Assembly: GCA_007126175.1 (NCBI GenBank)
Contig: SLBU01000030.1
Location: 1 to 11,188 of the forward strand
Direction of reading: 5' to 3'
Length of the DNA stretch: 11,188 nt
DNA from: Kiritimatiellia bacterium
Lineage (GTDB): Bacteria; Verrucomicrobiota; Kiritimatiellia; UBA8416
Position 1 is the stretch's first letter. Every line of letters starts with the position of its first letter. A program made the position numbers and the translations under genes. Of the stretch, positions 1 through 5,460 are shown piece by piece. The notes below the pieces were generated by a model that did not search any database, was not told where the DNA came from, and saw only the letters and a program-made list of their open reading frames with translations.

Positions 1-64
1 CATAATCAGCGGAAGGACTTTTCATGGCACCTCATGTACACCCCACGCCCAAGCCGCGCTTTCG

Positions 65-106
65 GCCCGCCTACGCCAAGGCTCCGTCGGACAGGCTCCA
101 GCGGGC
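65..106. repeat. GC-rich repeat-like segment with short inverted ends
   Basis: The arms GCCCGC (65-70) and GCGGGC (101-106) are perfect complements around a 30-nt interior. The interior holds GGCTCC twice (80-85 and 94-99) and a small TCCG-T-CGGA hairpin. The text resembles GC-rich interspersed repeats that recur in intergenic DNA of some environmental bacteria, but that resemblance is from memory. Only one copy lies in this window, so its repeat nature is not shown here. Confidence 0.25.
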
Positions 107-142
107 TACCACTCCCCCCCGTCAATAAGGTCACCCCTCTAG

Positions 143-234
143 ACCAGGGCAAAACGCATCTTGCTTTACTTGGGTATTTCGTCATTCGTCATTCGCAGGT
201 ATGCTCATGGGGAAATAGATGCGTTTGCCCTGGT
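143..234. repeat. 92-nt imperfect inverted repeat (long hairpin or MITE-like element)
   Basis: The left arm ACCAGGGCAAAACGCATCT (143-161) is the reverse complement of the right arm AGATGCGTTTGCCCTGGT (217-234), apart from one extra A in the left arm. That gives 18 paired positions with a single 1-nt bulge. The interior is 55 nt (162-216) and carries two copies of CGTCATT. Pairing stops at both ends of the arms. There is no T-run after the right arm, so it does not look like an intrinsic terminator. It could be a small non-autonomous mobile element, a REP-type palindrome or a structured RNA; the window does not distinguish these. Confidence 0.7.
180..193. repeat. Two-copy 7-bp tandem repeat (CGTCATT)
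   Basis: CGTCATT occurs twice head-to-tail and is followed by a partial CG. It lies in the interior of the 143-234 inverted repeat. Its unit length matches the unrelated heptamer tract at 321-341. Confidence 0.6.
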
Positions 235-320
235 TACTCCTCCTTGCCTTGGAACACGATTGCGGTTATCATCCCAAAATGATGTATCGCATTCTAGAGC
301 CCCAGTCCTGTGCCCCAACG

Positions 321-341
321 ACCAGCAACCAGCAACCAGCA
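321..341. repeat. Three-copy 7-bp tandem repeat (ACCAGCA)
   Basis: ACCAGCA occurs three times without mismatch and is followed by a partial ACC. It ends 17 nt before the ATG at 359, where a ribosome binding site would normally start. Short heptanucleotide tandem repeats are known in cyanobacteria and other groups and can change copy number by slippage. Whether this tract varies cannot be told from one sequence. Confidence 0.75.
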
Positions 342-358
342 ACCTACAACGTACATTC

Positions 359-1663
359 ATGAGCTTTTTCTTTCTCTATATCTTCATTGTGCTGGTATTC
401 TGGCGGCCGCAGGAGTGGCTGATCCCCTGGCTGTTCGGCATTCCGCTGCTGCAAGGCATTACCTACATGGCCATGCTGGCCATGATGATGGAATACCAGA
501 CCGGCAAACTGAAACTCAACTTCAAGGAACCCCAGTATTTTCTTTTTGGGGGGCTGTTTTTTGCTGGCTGCATGTCGCATATCTCCTGGGGGTATTTCGC
601 GGGGCTGATGGCGAGCTGGCAGGCACTCTTTCGTCTGACTTTTTTCGGGATTTTGCTTTTCGGGTGTACCAATTCGGTATCGCATTTGCGTTGGATTGCG
701 AGGGCCTTTGTTGTCATGGCAATTTTGATGGCCATCCACGGCATCCTTCAAATCTCCCAGGGCTACGGGTTTGCCGGGCATCAACCCATCATGTCCTGGC
801 GACCGAATGTATCCTATCTCGTCCCCCGCGCACGCTTTTTTGGGATTTTTGGTGATCCGAATGATATGGGCCAATTCCTAGTAGCCGCCATGCCGCTGAC
901 GTTGGTCATGTTCAAAAAACGGCGCATGTTGCAGGTTGTAATTGCGGCCGGCATCATCGCCTTTCTGTATCGGGGGTTTACCACCACCCTGTCGCGTGGC
1001 TCGCTGATCGGCCTGGCGGCATCCGCAGGTATTGCTGTTGTGATGCTCATCTTCAAGAAAAAATTCTTGTATGGGCTCGGGTTTGGTTTGCTCGGAGCAT
1101 TATTGTTTATTCCGTTTTCCGGGCGTTTTCTGGGCGATGCCTGGGAGCGCGTTAACTTGTGGGGCGATGCCAACTATGCTTGGCGGACGCGCCCGATCTT
1201 TGGTGTCGGTTTGTTCATGATTCGTGATTATACCTTCGAATCCAAAGCCGTGCATAATGCCTATGTGAGCTGCTACGCCGAAATTGGTGCCTTTGGTTTC
1301 TTCTTCTGGTTCAGCCTGATCTTTGTTGCGGCATTAGGCCTGGTGCAGACGCGCATTGCCCTGCGCAATGCAACCCATTCCGAGGGCAAATATCTCTACG
1401 ATTTTAGCATGTGGGGACTGGCCTCTCTCGCAGGGTTTGCCGCTTCCGCCTTTTTCTTGAGTCGGGCTTTCATTTTTCCTTTGTATTTTCTTACCGCAAT
1501 GATGGGTGCGGTACCCTATCTTGCTAAATCCTACGTGCCCGAAGGCGAAGTGCATAAACTCGGATTCAGCATCAAGGAAACCGTTATTCTAGGGATACCC
1601 ATCAGTTTGATGGCGATCTCCTACGTATATGTTTCGATCGTTGTGCTGAATATGCAGCGATGA
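359..1663 (+). CDS. O-antigen ligase/polymerase-like membrane protein
   Basis: A 434-residue, strongly hydrophobic protein with roughly ten to twelve predicted membrane spans, in the style of the Wzy/WaaL (O-antigen ligase) superfamily. These inner-membrane enzymes polymerise lipid-linked glycans or transfer them to lipid A core or protein. Visible family-like features are RPQEW near the N-terminus, FGDPND (Asp166-Asp169) as in exosortase-associated ligase-type proteins, TLSRGS with Arg213, and a loop with HNAYVSCYAEIGAFG. His299 in that loop sits where WaaL-type proteins carry a functionally important His. The start ATG is the first Met that gives a proper membrane N-terminus. No Shine-Dalgarno sequence precedes it, and a 7-bp repeat tract lies just upstream. 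Third codon positions are rich in C and G, unlike the G/T-rich genes downstream. The donor and acceptor are unknown, and no other glycan gene is in the window. Confidence 0.8.
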   Translation: MSFFFLYIFIVLVFWRPQEWLIPWLFGIPLLQGITYMAMLAMMMEYQTGKLKLNFKEPQYFLFGGLFFAGCMSHISWGYFAGLMASWQALFRLTFFGILLFGCTNSVSHLRWIARAFVVMAILMAIHGILQISQGYGFAGHQPIMSWRPNVSYLVPRARFFGIFGDPNDMGQFLVAAMPLTLVMFKKRRMLQVVIAAGIIAFLYRGFTTTLSRGSLIGLAASAGIAVVMLIFKKKFLYGLGFGLLGALLFIPFSGRFLGDAWERVNLWGDANYAWRTRPIFGVGLFMIRDYTFESKAVHNAYVSCYAEIGAFGFFFWFSLIFVAALGLVQTRIALRNATHSEGKYLYDFSMWGLASLAGFAASAFFLSRAFIFPLYFLTAMMGAVPYLAKSYVPEGEVHKLGFSIKETVILGIPISLMAISYVYVSIVVLNMQR

Positions 1664-1734
1664 GGGAGAGAAGCGAGGGCGCCTCTTTTATGTCAGCGAA
1701 GGCGCAATTGTAGAGCGGATGGTTTAGCGAGCAG

Positions 1735-1812
1735 GTGCAGAGACCACAGAACGACTCCTTGTTTTTGATTGGGGGCTTGGTCATTGTTATCATCGTGTTC
1801 AATATGAATTGA
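1735..1812 (+). other. Doubtful 25-residue hydrophobic mini-ORF
   Basis: Starting at GTG 1735, this frame encodes 25 residues. The C-terminal part (LFLIGGLVIVIIVF) reads like a single membrane span after a polar N-terminus, and it stops at TGA 1810-1812. No recognisable Shine-Dalgarno sequence precedes the GTG, and the frame is closed by TAG at 1711. It could be a small membrane peptide, a gene fragment or a chance frame. The stop codon lies inside an AT-rich dyad. Confidence 0.12.
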
Positions 1813-1819
1813 ATATTGA
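1799..1819. repeat. AT-rich 7-bp dyad
   Basis: TCAATAT (1799-1805) and ATATTGA (1813-1819) are perfect reverse complements separated by 7 nt. The form suits either a protein-binding operator or a weak RNA hairpin. It lies directly before the larger hairpin at 1823-1874. Confidence 0.35.
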
Positions 1820-1822
1820 GGC

Positions 1823-1879
1823 GCGTTCGGCGCTGCAAGGTGCATAATCGACGGTGCGCGAGCGTGCCGAACGCTTTCT
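1823..1879 (+). terminator. Terminator-like hairpin after the polysaccharide gene
   Basis: GCGTTCGGCGC (1823-1833) pairs with GTGCCGAACGC (1864-1874) over 11 positions, including one G-U. The loop is 30 nt and the stem is followed by TTTCT. The stem is strong and GC-rich, but the loop is long and the T-tract short, so it is not a textbook intrinsic terminator. It is the best candidate for ending transcription from the gene at 359-1663, whose stop codon is about 160 nt upstream. It could instead be a structured leader element or an inverted-repeat element. Confidence 0.35.
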
Positions 1880-1952
1880 GTACGAGAACGTTATGTAAAA
1901 ATATGTGCTGCGTCAACGGCTTTGGTGTGGTCTTCGGTTGGGCCTTCGCACA

Positions 1953-1975
1953 AGACGGTTGCATGGGAACCGTTT
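1953..1975. promoter_or_regulatory. Dyad overlapping a possible -35 box
   Basis: ACGGTT (1955-1960) and AACCGT (1968-1973) are perfect reverse complements with a 7-nt spacer. The pairing extends outward by one G-T and one A-T pair. The dyad covers the candidate -35 hexamer at 1959-1964. That position would suit a repressor or activator operator for the downstream gene, but no cognate regulator is visible. Confidence 0.3.
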
Positions 1976-1986
1976 GTGTGTAATAT
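1959..1986 (+). promoter_or_regulatory. Possible sigma-70-type promoter for the EF-G-2 gene
   Basis: TTGCAT (1959-1964) and TAATAT (1981-1986) are separated by 16 nt. The -35 box matches the TTGACA consensus only at its first three bases, and the -10 box matches TATAAT at four of six. Transcription would start near 1993, leaving a leader of about 50 nt before the ATG at 2044. It is the best spaced pair I found in this gap, but the -35 match is weak. Confidence 0.3.
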
Positions 1987-1999
1987 TGGGCGGGAATAT

Positions 2000-2014
2000 G
2001 GCGCGCGGTGCGCC
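2000..2014 (+). promoter_or_regulatory. Short GC-rich hairpin ahead of the EF-G-2 ribosome binding site
   Basis: GGCGC (2000-2004) and GCGCC (2010-2014) form a perfect 5-bp stem with a 5-nt loop. It lies 14 nt before the Shine-Dalgarno sequence AGGAG (2029-2033). In the leader RNA it could affect ribosome access or message stability, but a stem this short may also be chance in GC-rich DNA. Confidence 0.25.
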
Positions 2015-2043
2015 GATGGGTAGTTATGAGGAGATTGTGCACT

Positions 2044-4074
2044 ATGAAGAATATTCCAGTCGAGAATGTCAGGAACTTTGCCATCATGGGACATACGGGC
2101 AGCGGGAAGACGACGCTTACCGACGCGCTGCTGTATCGGCTGGGGCTCAATGACCGGCTGGGGTCTCCGGCAGATGGTACGAGTTTGAGCGACAATACCG
2201 ACTTGGAGAAGGCGCGCCATATCTCGATTTTCTCGACGACGTTTTCGGCGATCTACAAATCCGGTGATGCGGATTATGAGATGGTGTTCACGGATACGCC
2301 GGGGTATGCCGATTTTTTTGGTAGTGTGATTGCGGCGGCGCGTAGTGCAGAGACGGGCTTGATTGTGGTGGATGCGGCGGCGGGTGTGCAGGTGGGCACG
2401 CGGCGTGCGTGGCAGTGCTGTGAGAGCCGCGGGGTGAAGTCGCGCGCGATCGTGATTACGGGGTTGGATAAGGATAATACTGATTTTGCGCAGACGTTGG
2501 CTGGCATTCAGGAGGCGTTTGGGACGAAGTGCGAACCGGTGGTGATACCAACGCTGGACAAGCGTGATGTGATCGATATTCTTGGTGCAACGGATGTGCC
2601 TGATGATGTGGCGGAGATGGTGACCGAGGCCAAGGGTGGCCTGGTGGAACTGGCGGCGGAAACGGATGATACGCTGATTGAGAAGTATCTCGCGGGGGAG
2701 CCGCTGACGCCGGAGGAGATTGCGTCTGGTTTGGTGCATGCGGTGGCGGATGGCCATTTTGTGCCGGTTTTTGTGGCGATGCCGCTCAAGGGTGTGGGGG
2801 TTGATGCGGTGCTCGATGGGATTGCCCGTTTCTCTGCTTCGCCGGTGACGGTGCCCCACAAAACGCTGGATGATGCGCCGATCGATCCGTCTCCGGAGGC
2901 TCCGTTTGTGGGGTTGGTGTTCCGTTCGGTGAATGACCCATTTGTGGGCCAGCTTTCGTATGTGCGCGTGTTCGGGGGTACGCTCAAAGGCGATAGTGAT
3001 GTTTTGAACTCTTCGCGCAAGGAGAAGGAGCATATTGGGAGTTTGCTGGCGGTGCGAGGGAAGAAGCAGGTTCCGGTGGAGTCGGCGGCGGCGGGGGACA
3101 TTGTGGCGGTGCCGAAACTGAAGGGGACGCATGTGGGTGATACGCTTTGTGCGTTGGATCATGTGGCGCAGATCGACCCGATTCATTTTCCGAAGCCGGT
3201 GATGTTCCAGGCGGTAACGGCACGGACGCAGGCGGATGAGGATAAGATCGGGACGGCGTTGAAGCGCGTGGTGGAGGAGGATCCGACGTTATCGGTGGAT
3301 CGCAATGCCGAGACGCATGAGGTGATTTTGCAGGGGCTGGGAGATGTGCACATTGATGTGGCGGTGGAACTGATGAAGAGCCGCAGCGGTGTGAGTGTGG
3401 ATTTAAGCCAGCCGAAGGTGCCGTATCGCGAGACGGTGACGGCGATAGGGGAAGGGCACTACAAGCACAAGAAACAATCCGGTGGGCGCGGGCAGTATGG
3501 CGAGGTGTATTTGCGGGTGGAGCCGTTGCCGGAAGGCGAAGAGGATTGGTTTGTGAATGCGATTGTGGGAGGCGTGATTCCCGGCAACTTTATCCCGGCG
3601 GTGCAGAAAGGGTTGGTCGAGGGGATGGTGCGTGGTCCGCTGGCCGGCTATACGGTAACGGGCGTGAAGGCGACGGTCTATGATGGGTCGTATCACGATG
3701 TGGATTCGTCGGAGGTGGCATTCAAGATTGCTGGTGGGCGGGCGTTGAAGGATGCGATGCTTAATGCCAAGCCGGTGTTGCTGGAGCCAATCATGACGGT
3801 GAAGGTGACGATTCCGGATGATTGCCTCGGCGATATCAATGGGGATTTGAACCATAAGCGTGGACGCATTATGGGGATGGATATGAATGGCGGGATGCAG
3901 ATGATTACGGCGGAAGTGCCGCAGGCGGAGTTGTTTCGCTATTGTGCCGAGCTGCGCTCGATGACGGGCGGGCGCGGGAATTTCGAGATGACGTTCAGTC
4001 GTTACGAGCAGGTGCCATCGAATGTGGCACAAAAGGTGATTGCGGCGGCCGAGAAGCATGAGGATGAGGATTGA
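2044..4074 (+). CDS. EF-G-2-like translational GTPase (elongation factor G paralogue)
   Basis: A 676-residue protein with the full five-domain EF-G layout. Domain IV/V signatures are clear: GGRGQYGEV (480-488), the domain IV tip YDGSYHDVDSS (546-556), GDLNHKRG (600-607) and LRSMTGGRG (637-645). The P-loop GHTGSGKT (16-23) is intact. Other GTPase motifs are altered: RHISI (58-62) replaces RGITI, DTPGY (84-88) replaces DTPGH so the catalytic His is Tyr88, and TGLD (139-142) replaces NKxD. The stretch AGVQVGT-x-RAW and the Tyr in G3 match what I recall of the EF-G-2 type known from Thermus, whose cellular role is unclear. It is therefore a paralogue, not a typical FusA. The start ATG follows AGGAG by 10 nt; an in-frame GTG at 2008 would add 12 residues before the family N-terminus. 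The canonical EF-G presumably lies elsewhere in the genome. Confidence 0.9.
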   Translation: MKNIPVENVRNFAIMGHTGSGKTTLTDALLYRLGLNDRLGSPADGTSLSDNTDLEKARHISIFSTTFSAIYKSGDADYEMVFTDTPGYADFFGSVIAAARSAETGLIVVDAAAGVQVGTRRAWQCCESRGVKSRAIVITGLDKDNTDFAQTLAGIQEAFGTKCEPVVIPTLDKRDVIDILGATDVPDDVAEMVTEAKGGLVELAAETDDTLIEKYLAGEPLTPEEIASGLVHAVADGHFVPVFVAMPLKGVGVDAVLDGIARFSASPVTVPHKTLDDAPIDPSPEAPFVGLVFRSVNDPFVGQLSYVRVFGGTLKGDSDVLNSSRKEKEHIGSLLAVRGKKQVPVESAAAGDIVAVPKLKGTHVGDTLCALDHVAQIDPIHFPKPVMFQAVTARTQADEDKIGTALKRVVEEDPTLSVDRNAETHEVILQGLGDVHIDVAVELMKSRSGVSVDLSQPKVPYRETVTAIGEGHYKHKKQSGGRGQYGEVYLRVEPLPEGEEDWFVNAIVGGVIPGNFIPAVQKGLVEGMVRGPLAGYTVTGVKATVYDGSYHDVDSSEVAFKIAGGRALKDAMLNAKPVLLEPIMTVKVTIPDDCLGDINGDLNHKRGRIMGMDMNGGMQMITAEVPQAELFRYCAELRSMTGGRGNFEMTFSRYEQVPSNVAQKVIAAAEKHEDED

Positions 4075-4092
4075 TGTTTGTGGTACGGGAAG

Positions 4093-4126
4093 CCCCGGCA
4101 TTCTCCAAACATGGGGCCGGGGAATG
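4093..4126 (+). promoter_or_regulatory. Two mutually exclusive hairpins between EF-G-2 and yebC
   Basis: CCCCGGC (4093-4099) pairs perfectly with GCCGGGG (4116-4122) around a 16-nt loop. CATTCTCC (4099-4106) can instead pair with GGGGAATG (4119-4126) over 8 positions with one G-U. The two stems share 4099 and 4119-4122, so only one can form at a time. No T-run follows, so an intrinsic terminator is unlikely. It may reduce or condition read-through into yebC, be an mRNA processing site, or be a palindromic repeat. Confidence 0.35.
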
Positions 4127-4173
4127 GTCAAGTGCCCAAAGAGTAGAACAACCAGAAGCATAAGAGGGGGAGC

Positions 4174-4932
4174 ATGAGCGGTCATAGTAAATGGGCAACG
4201 ATCAAGCATAAGAAGGGTGCTGCGGATGCGAAGCGCGGCAAGATGTTCAGCAAGATTGCGAAGGAGATCATGGTTGCGGCGCAGCAGGGGGGAGGCGATC
4301 CTTCGGCGAACATCACGTTGCGCGCCCTGATCCAGAAGGGCAAGGGCGTGAACATGCCCAACGACAACATTGATCGTGCCATCAAGAAGGGCACGGGCGA
4401 GTTGGGGGCCACATCGTTCGAGGAGATTGTATACGAGGGGTATGCCAGTGGTGGGGTGGCCTTGATTGTGAAGGTGCTGACGGACAATCGGAATCGTGCC
4501 GCGGCTGAGATCCGGCATATTTTCGGGAAGCATGGATCGAGTTTTGCGCAGCAGGGTGCGGTGAGCCGGGCGTTTGACCGCCGGGGGCAGATTGTTGTGG
4601 ATGAGGCCACCGTGTCTGAGGAAAAGCTGATGGAGGTTGCGTTGGAGGCTGGTGCCGAGGATATGGTCCATGAGAACGGTGAGTTCGAGATTTTGACGGA
4701 TCCCTCCGTGTTCAACGATGTCTGCGATGCCCTGGAGGCTGCCGGGATTGAGACAGTTAGCAAGGAGGTGACGATGTTGCCGAACCTGACGGCACCAGTG
4801 GACGATGCATCGGTGGCACGTTCGGTGCTGAAGTTTGTGGCGGCACTGGAGGATAACGACGACGTTCAGGATGTCTATACGAATATGGACATGACGGATG
4901 AGGTTATGGAGGCGGTCAGCGACGAGGCGTGA
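4174..4932 (+). CDS. yebC: YebC/PmpR/TACO1 family protein
   Basis: A 252-residue cytosolic protein of normal family length, starting with the signature MSGHSKWATIKHKKGAADAKRGK and continuing with GVNMPNDNIDRAIKKG, YEGYASGGVALIVKVLTDN and FGKHGSSFAQQGAVSRAF. The family was long annotated as a DNA-binding transcriptional regulator (PmpR). Later work on bacterial YebC and mitochondrial TACO1 links it to translation, including relief of ribosome stalling at proline-rich stretches. The start ATG has a purine-rich AGAGGGGG site (4163-4170) just upstream. The C-terminus is acidic. The stop overlaps the ruvC start by 4 nt, the same yebC-ruvC order as in E. coli. The preceding gene is an EF-G paralogue, 99 nt upstream. 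Family assignment is near certain; which molecular role applies here is not. Confidence 0.96.
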   Translation: MSGHSKWATIKHKKGAADAKRGKMFSKIAKEIMVAAQQGGGDPSANITLRALIQKGKGVNMPNDNIDRAIKKGTGELGATSFEEIVYEGYASGGVALIVKVLTDNRNRAAAEIRHIFGKHGSSFAQQGAVSRAFDRRGQIVVDEATVSEEKLMEVALEAGAEDMVHENGEFEILTDPSVFNDVCDALEAAGIETVSKEVTMLPNLTAPVDDASVARSVLKFVAALEDNDDVQDVYTNMDMTDEVMEAVSDEA

Positions 4933-5438
4933 GTAATGTCACCAAGGTTTTAGGCATCGATACATCGCTGCGCAGCACGGGCTATGGTGTGGTGGAGTCG
5001 GTTGGGGGGGCACTGCGGCAGGTTGCCTACGGTTGCATTCGCACGAAGCCAGCCTGGCCGCATTCGGCTTGCCTGTTGGCGATGCAAGAGCAATTGGGGG
5101 ATGTGATTCGCGAGACGCAACCGCAGGAGATTTCCATAGAGGGTGCTTTTTATTGTCGGAATATACGCACGGCGATGACGCTGGGGGAGGCCCGCGGCGT
5201 GGCGATTGCGACCTGTGCGGCGCATGGGATTCCGGTGTATGAGTATGCGCCACGCCGGGTAAAGATGGCGGTTGTGGGGGTTGGCAGTGCCGAGAAGGAG
5301 CAGGTCATGAAGATGGTGGCCCGGCTGCTGGGCCTGGAGCCGAATCTTCAGCTTGATGCGGCGGATGCCTTGGCGCTGGCGATCACCCATCTGCAGCAGG
5401 CCCGCGGCATCGCGCGCAGCAACACGAAGCCGTTATGA
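4929..5438 (+). CDS. ruvC: Holliday junction resolvase RuvC
   Basis: A 169-residue endonuclease that makes paired nicks in Holliday junctions within the RuvABC complex. The four catalytic acids are present: Asp11 in LGIDTS, Glu71 in SIEGAF, and Asp143 and Asp146 in LDAADALALA. Further family segments are LGEARGVAIA (85-94) and VVGVGSAEKEQV (115-126). The start is GTG, in a GTGA overlap with the yebC stop, which suggests translational coupling. An ATG further inside would remove the first catalytic Asp. The short basic C-terminal tail is ordinary. ruvA starts 22 nt after the stop. Confidence 0.97.
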   Translation: MSNVTKVLGIDTSLRSTGYGVVESVGGALRQVAYGCIRTKPAWPHSACLLAMQEQLGDVIRETQPQEISIEGAFYCRNIRTAMTLGEARGVAIATCAAHGIPVYEYAPRRVKMAVVGVGSAEKEQVMKMVARLLGLEPNLQLDAADALALAITHLQQARGIARSNTKPL

Positions 5439-5460
5439 GTTGACGCCTTTTAAGGAATGT

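Larger units (their letters stand above)
1..358. other. Non-coding, repeat-rich region upstream of the polysaccharide gene
   Basis: I see no credible gene here. The open frames that cross it translate to low-complexity Pro/Arg-rich peptides, have no ribosome binding site, and read through inverted and tandem repeats. It holds a GC-rich segment (about 45-110), a run of seven C (114-120), a 92-nt inverted repeat (143-234) and two 7-bp tandem repeats (180-193 and 321-341). TCTAGA occurs twice (138-143 and 294-299). I found no strong sigma-70-type promoter for the gene at 359. The best pairing is TTGCGG (260-265) with TGTATC (283-288), and it is poor. The left edge of the window may hold the tail of the preceding intergenic space. 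Confidence 0.6.
1664..2043. other. 380-nt intergenic region with several dyads, upstream of the EF-G-2 gene
   Basis: I see no convincing gene. From left to right the region holds: a small GAGG-GCG-CCTC hairpin followed by TTTT (1675-1689), whose sequence can instead pair as GCGCCT (1679-1684) with AGGCGC (1700-1705); a doubtful hydrophobic mini-ORF (1735-1812); an AT-rich dyad (1799-1819); a long terminator-like hairpin (1823-1874); a dyad over a possible -35 box (1953-1975); a possible -10 box (1981-1986); and a GGCGC/GCGCC hairpin (2000-2014) just before the ribosome binding site. The overlapping open frames on either strand give basic, Cys-rich or Arg/His-rich peptides with no family resemblance, and I treat them as chance. 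Confidence 0.55.

Noticed and set aside
34..282. Open frame of 82 codons near the left edge
   Set aside because: It is Pro/Arg-rich, has no ribosome binding site, and reads through a GC-rich repeat-like segment and an inverted repeat.
143..341. Possible CRISPR-like array from the repeated motifs
   Set aside because: The repeats are 7-bp units or a single inverted pair. There are no regularly spaced direct repeats of 20-40 nt and no cas genes.
161..358. In-frame N-terminal extension of the polysaccharide gene
   Set aside because: These 66 extra residues are encoded by the inverted-repeat arm and the heptamer tract and resemble no membrane protein N-terminus. The ATG at 359 starts a normal hydrophobic N-terminus.
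1891..3186. Long minus-strand open frame opposite the EF-G-2 gene
   Set aside because: Its product is extremely Arg/His-rich, as expected for the antisense of G/T-ending codons. The + strand carries a clear conserved protein.
2044..4074. Tetracycline-resistance ribosomal protection protein (Tet(M)-like)
   Set aside because: The G-domain segment AGVQVGT-x-RAW, the DTPGY motif and the canonical-looking domain IV tip fit EF-G-2 better. I saw no TetM-specific features.
3403..4671. Long minus-strand open frame across the 3' end of EF-G-2 and yebC
   Set aside because: It spans two clear + strand genes and the gap between them, and its composition is the same antisense artefact.
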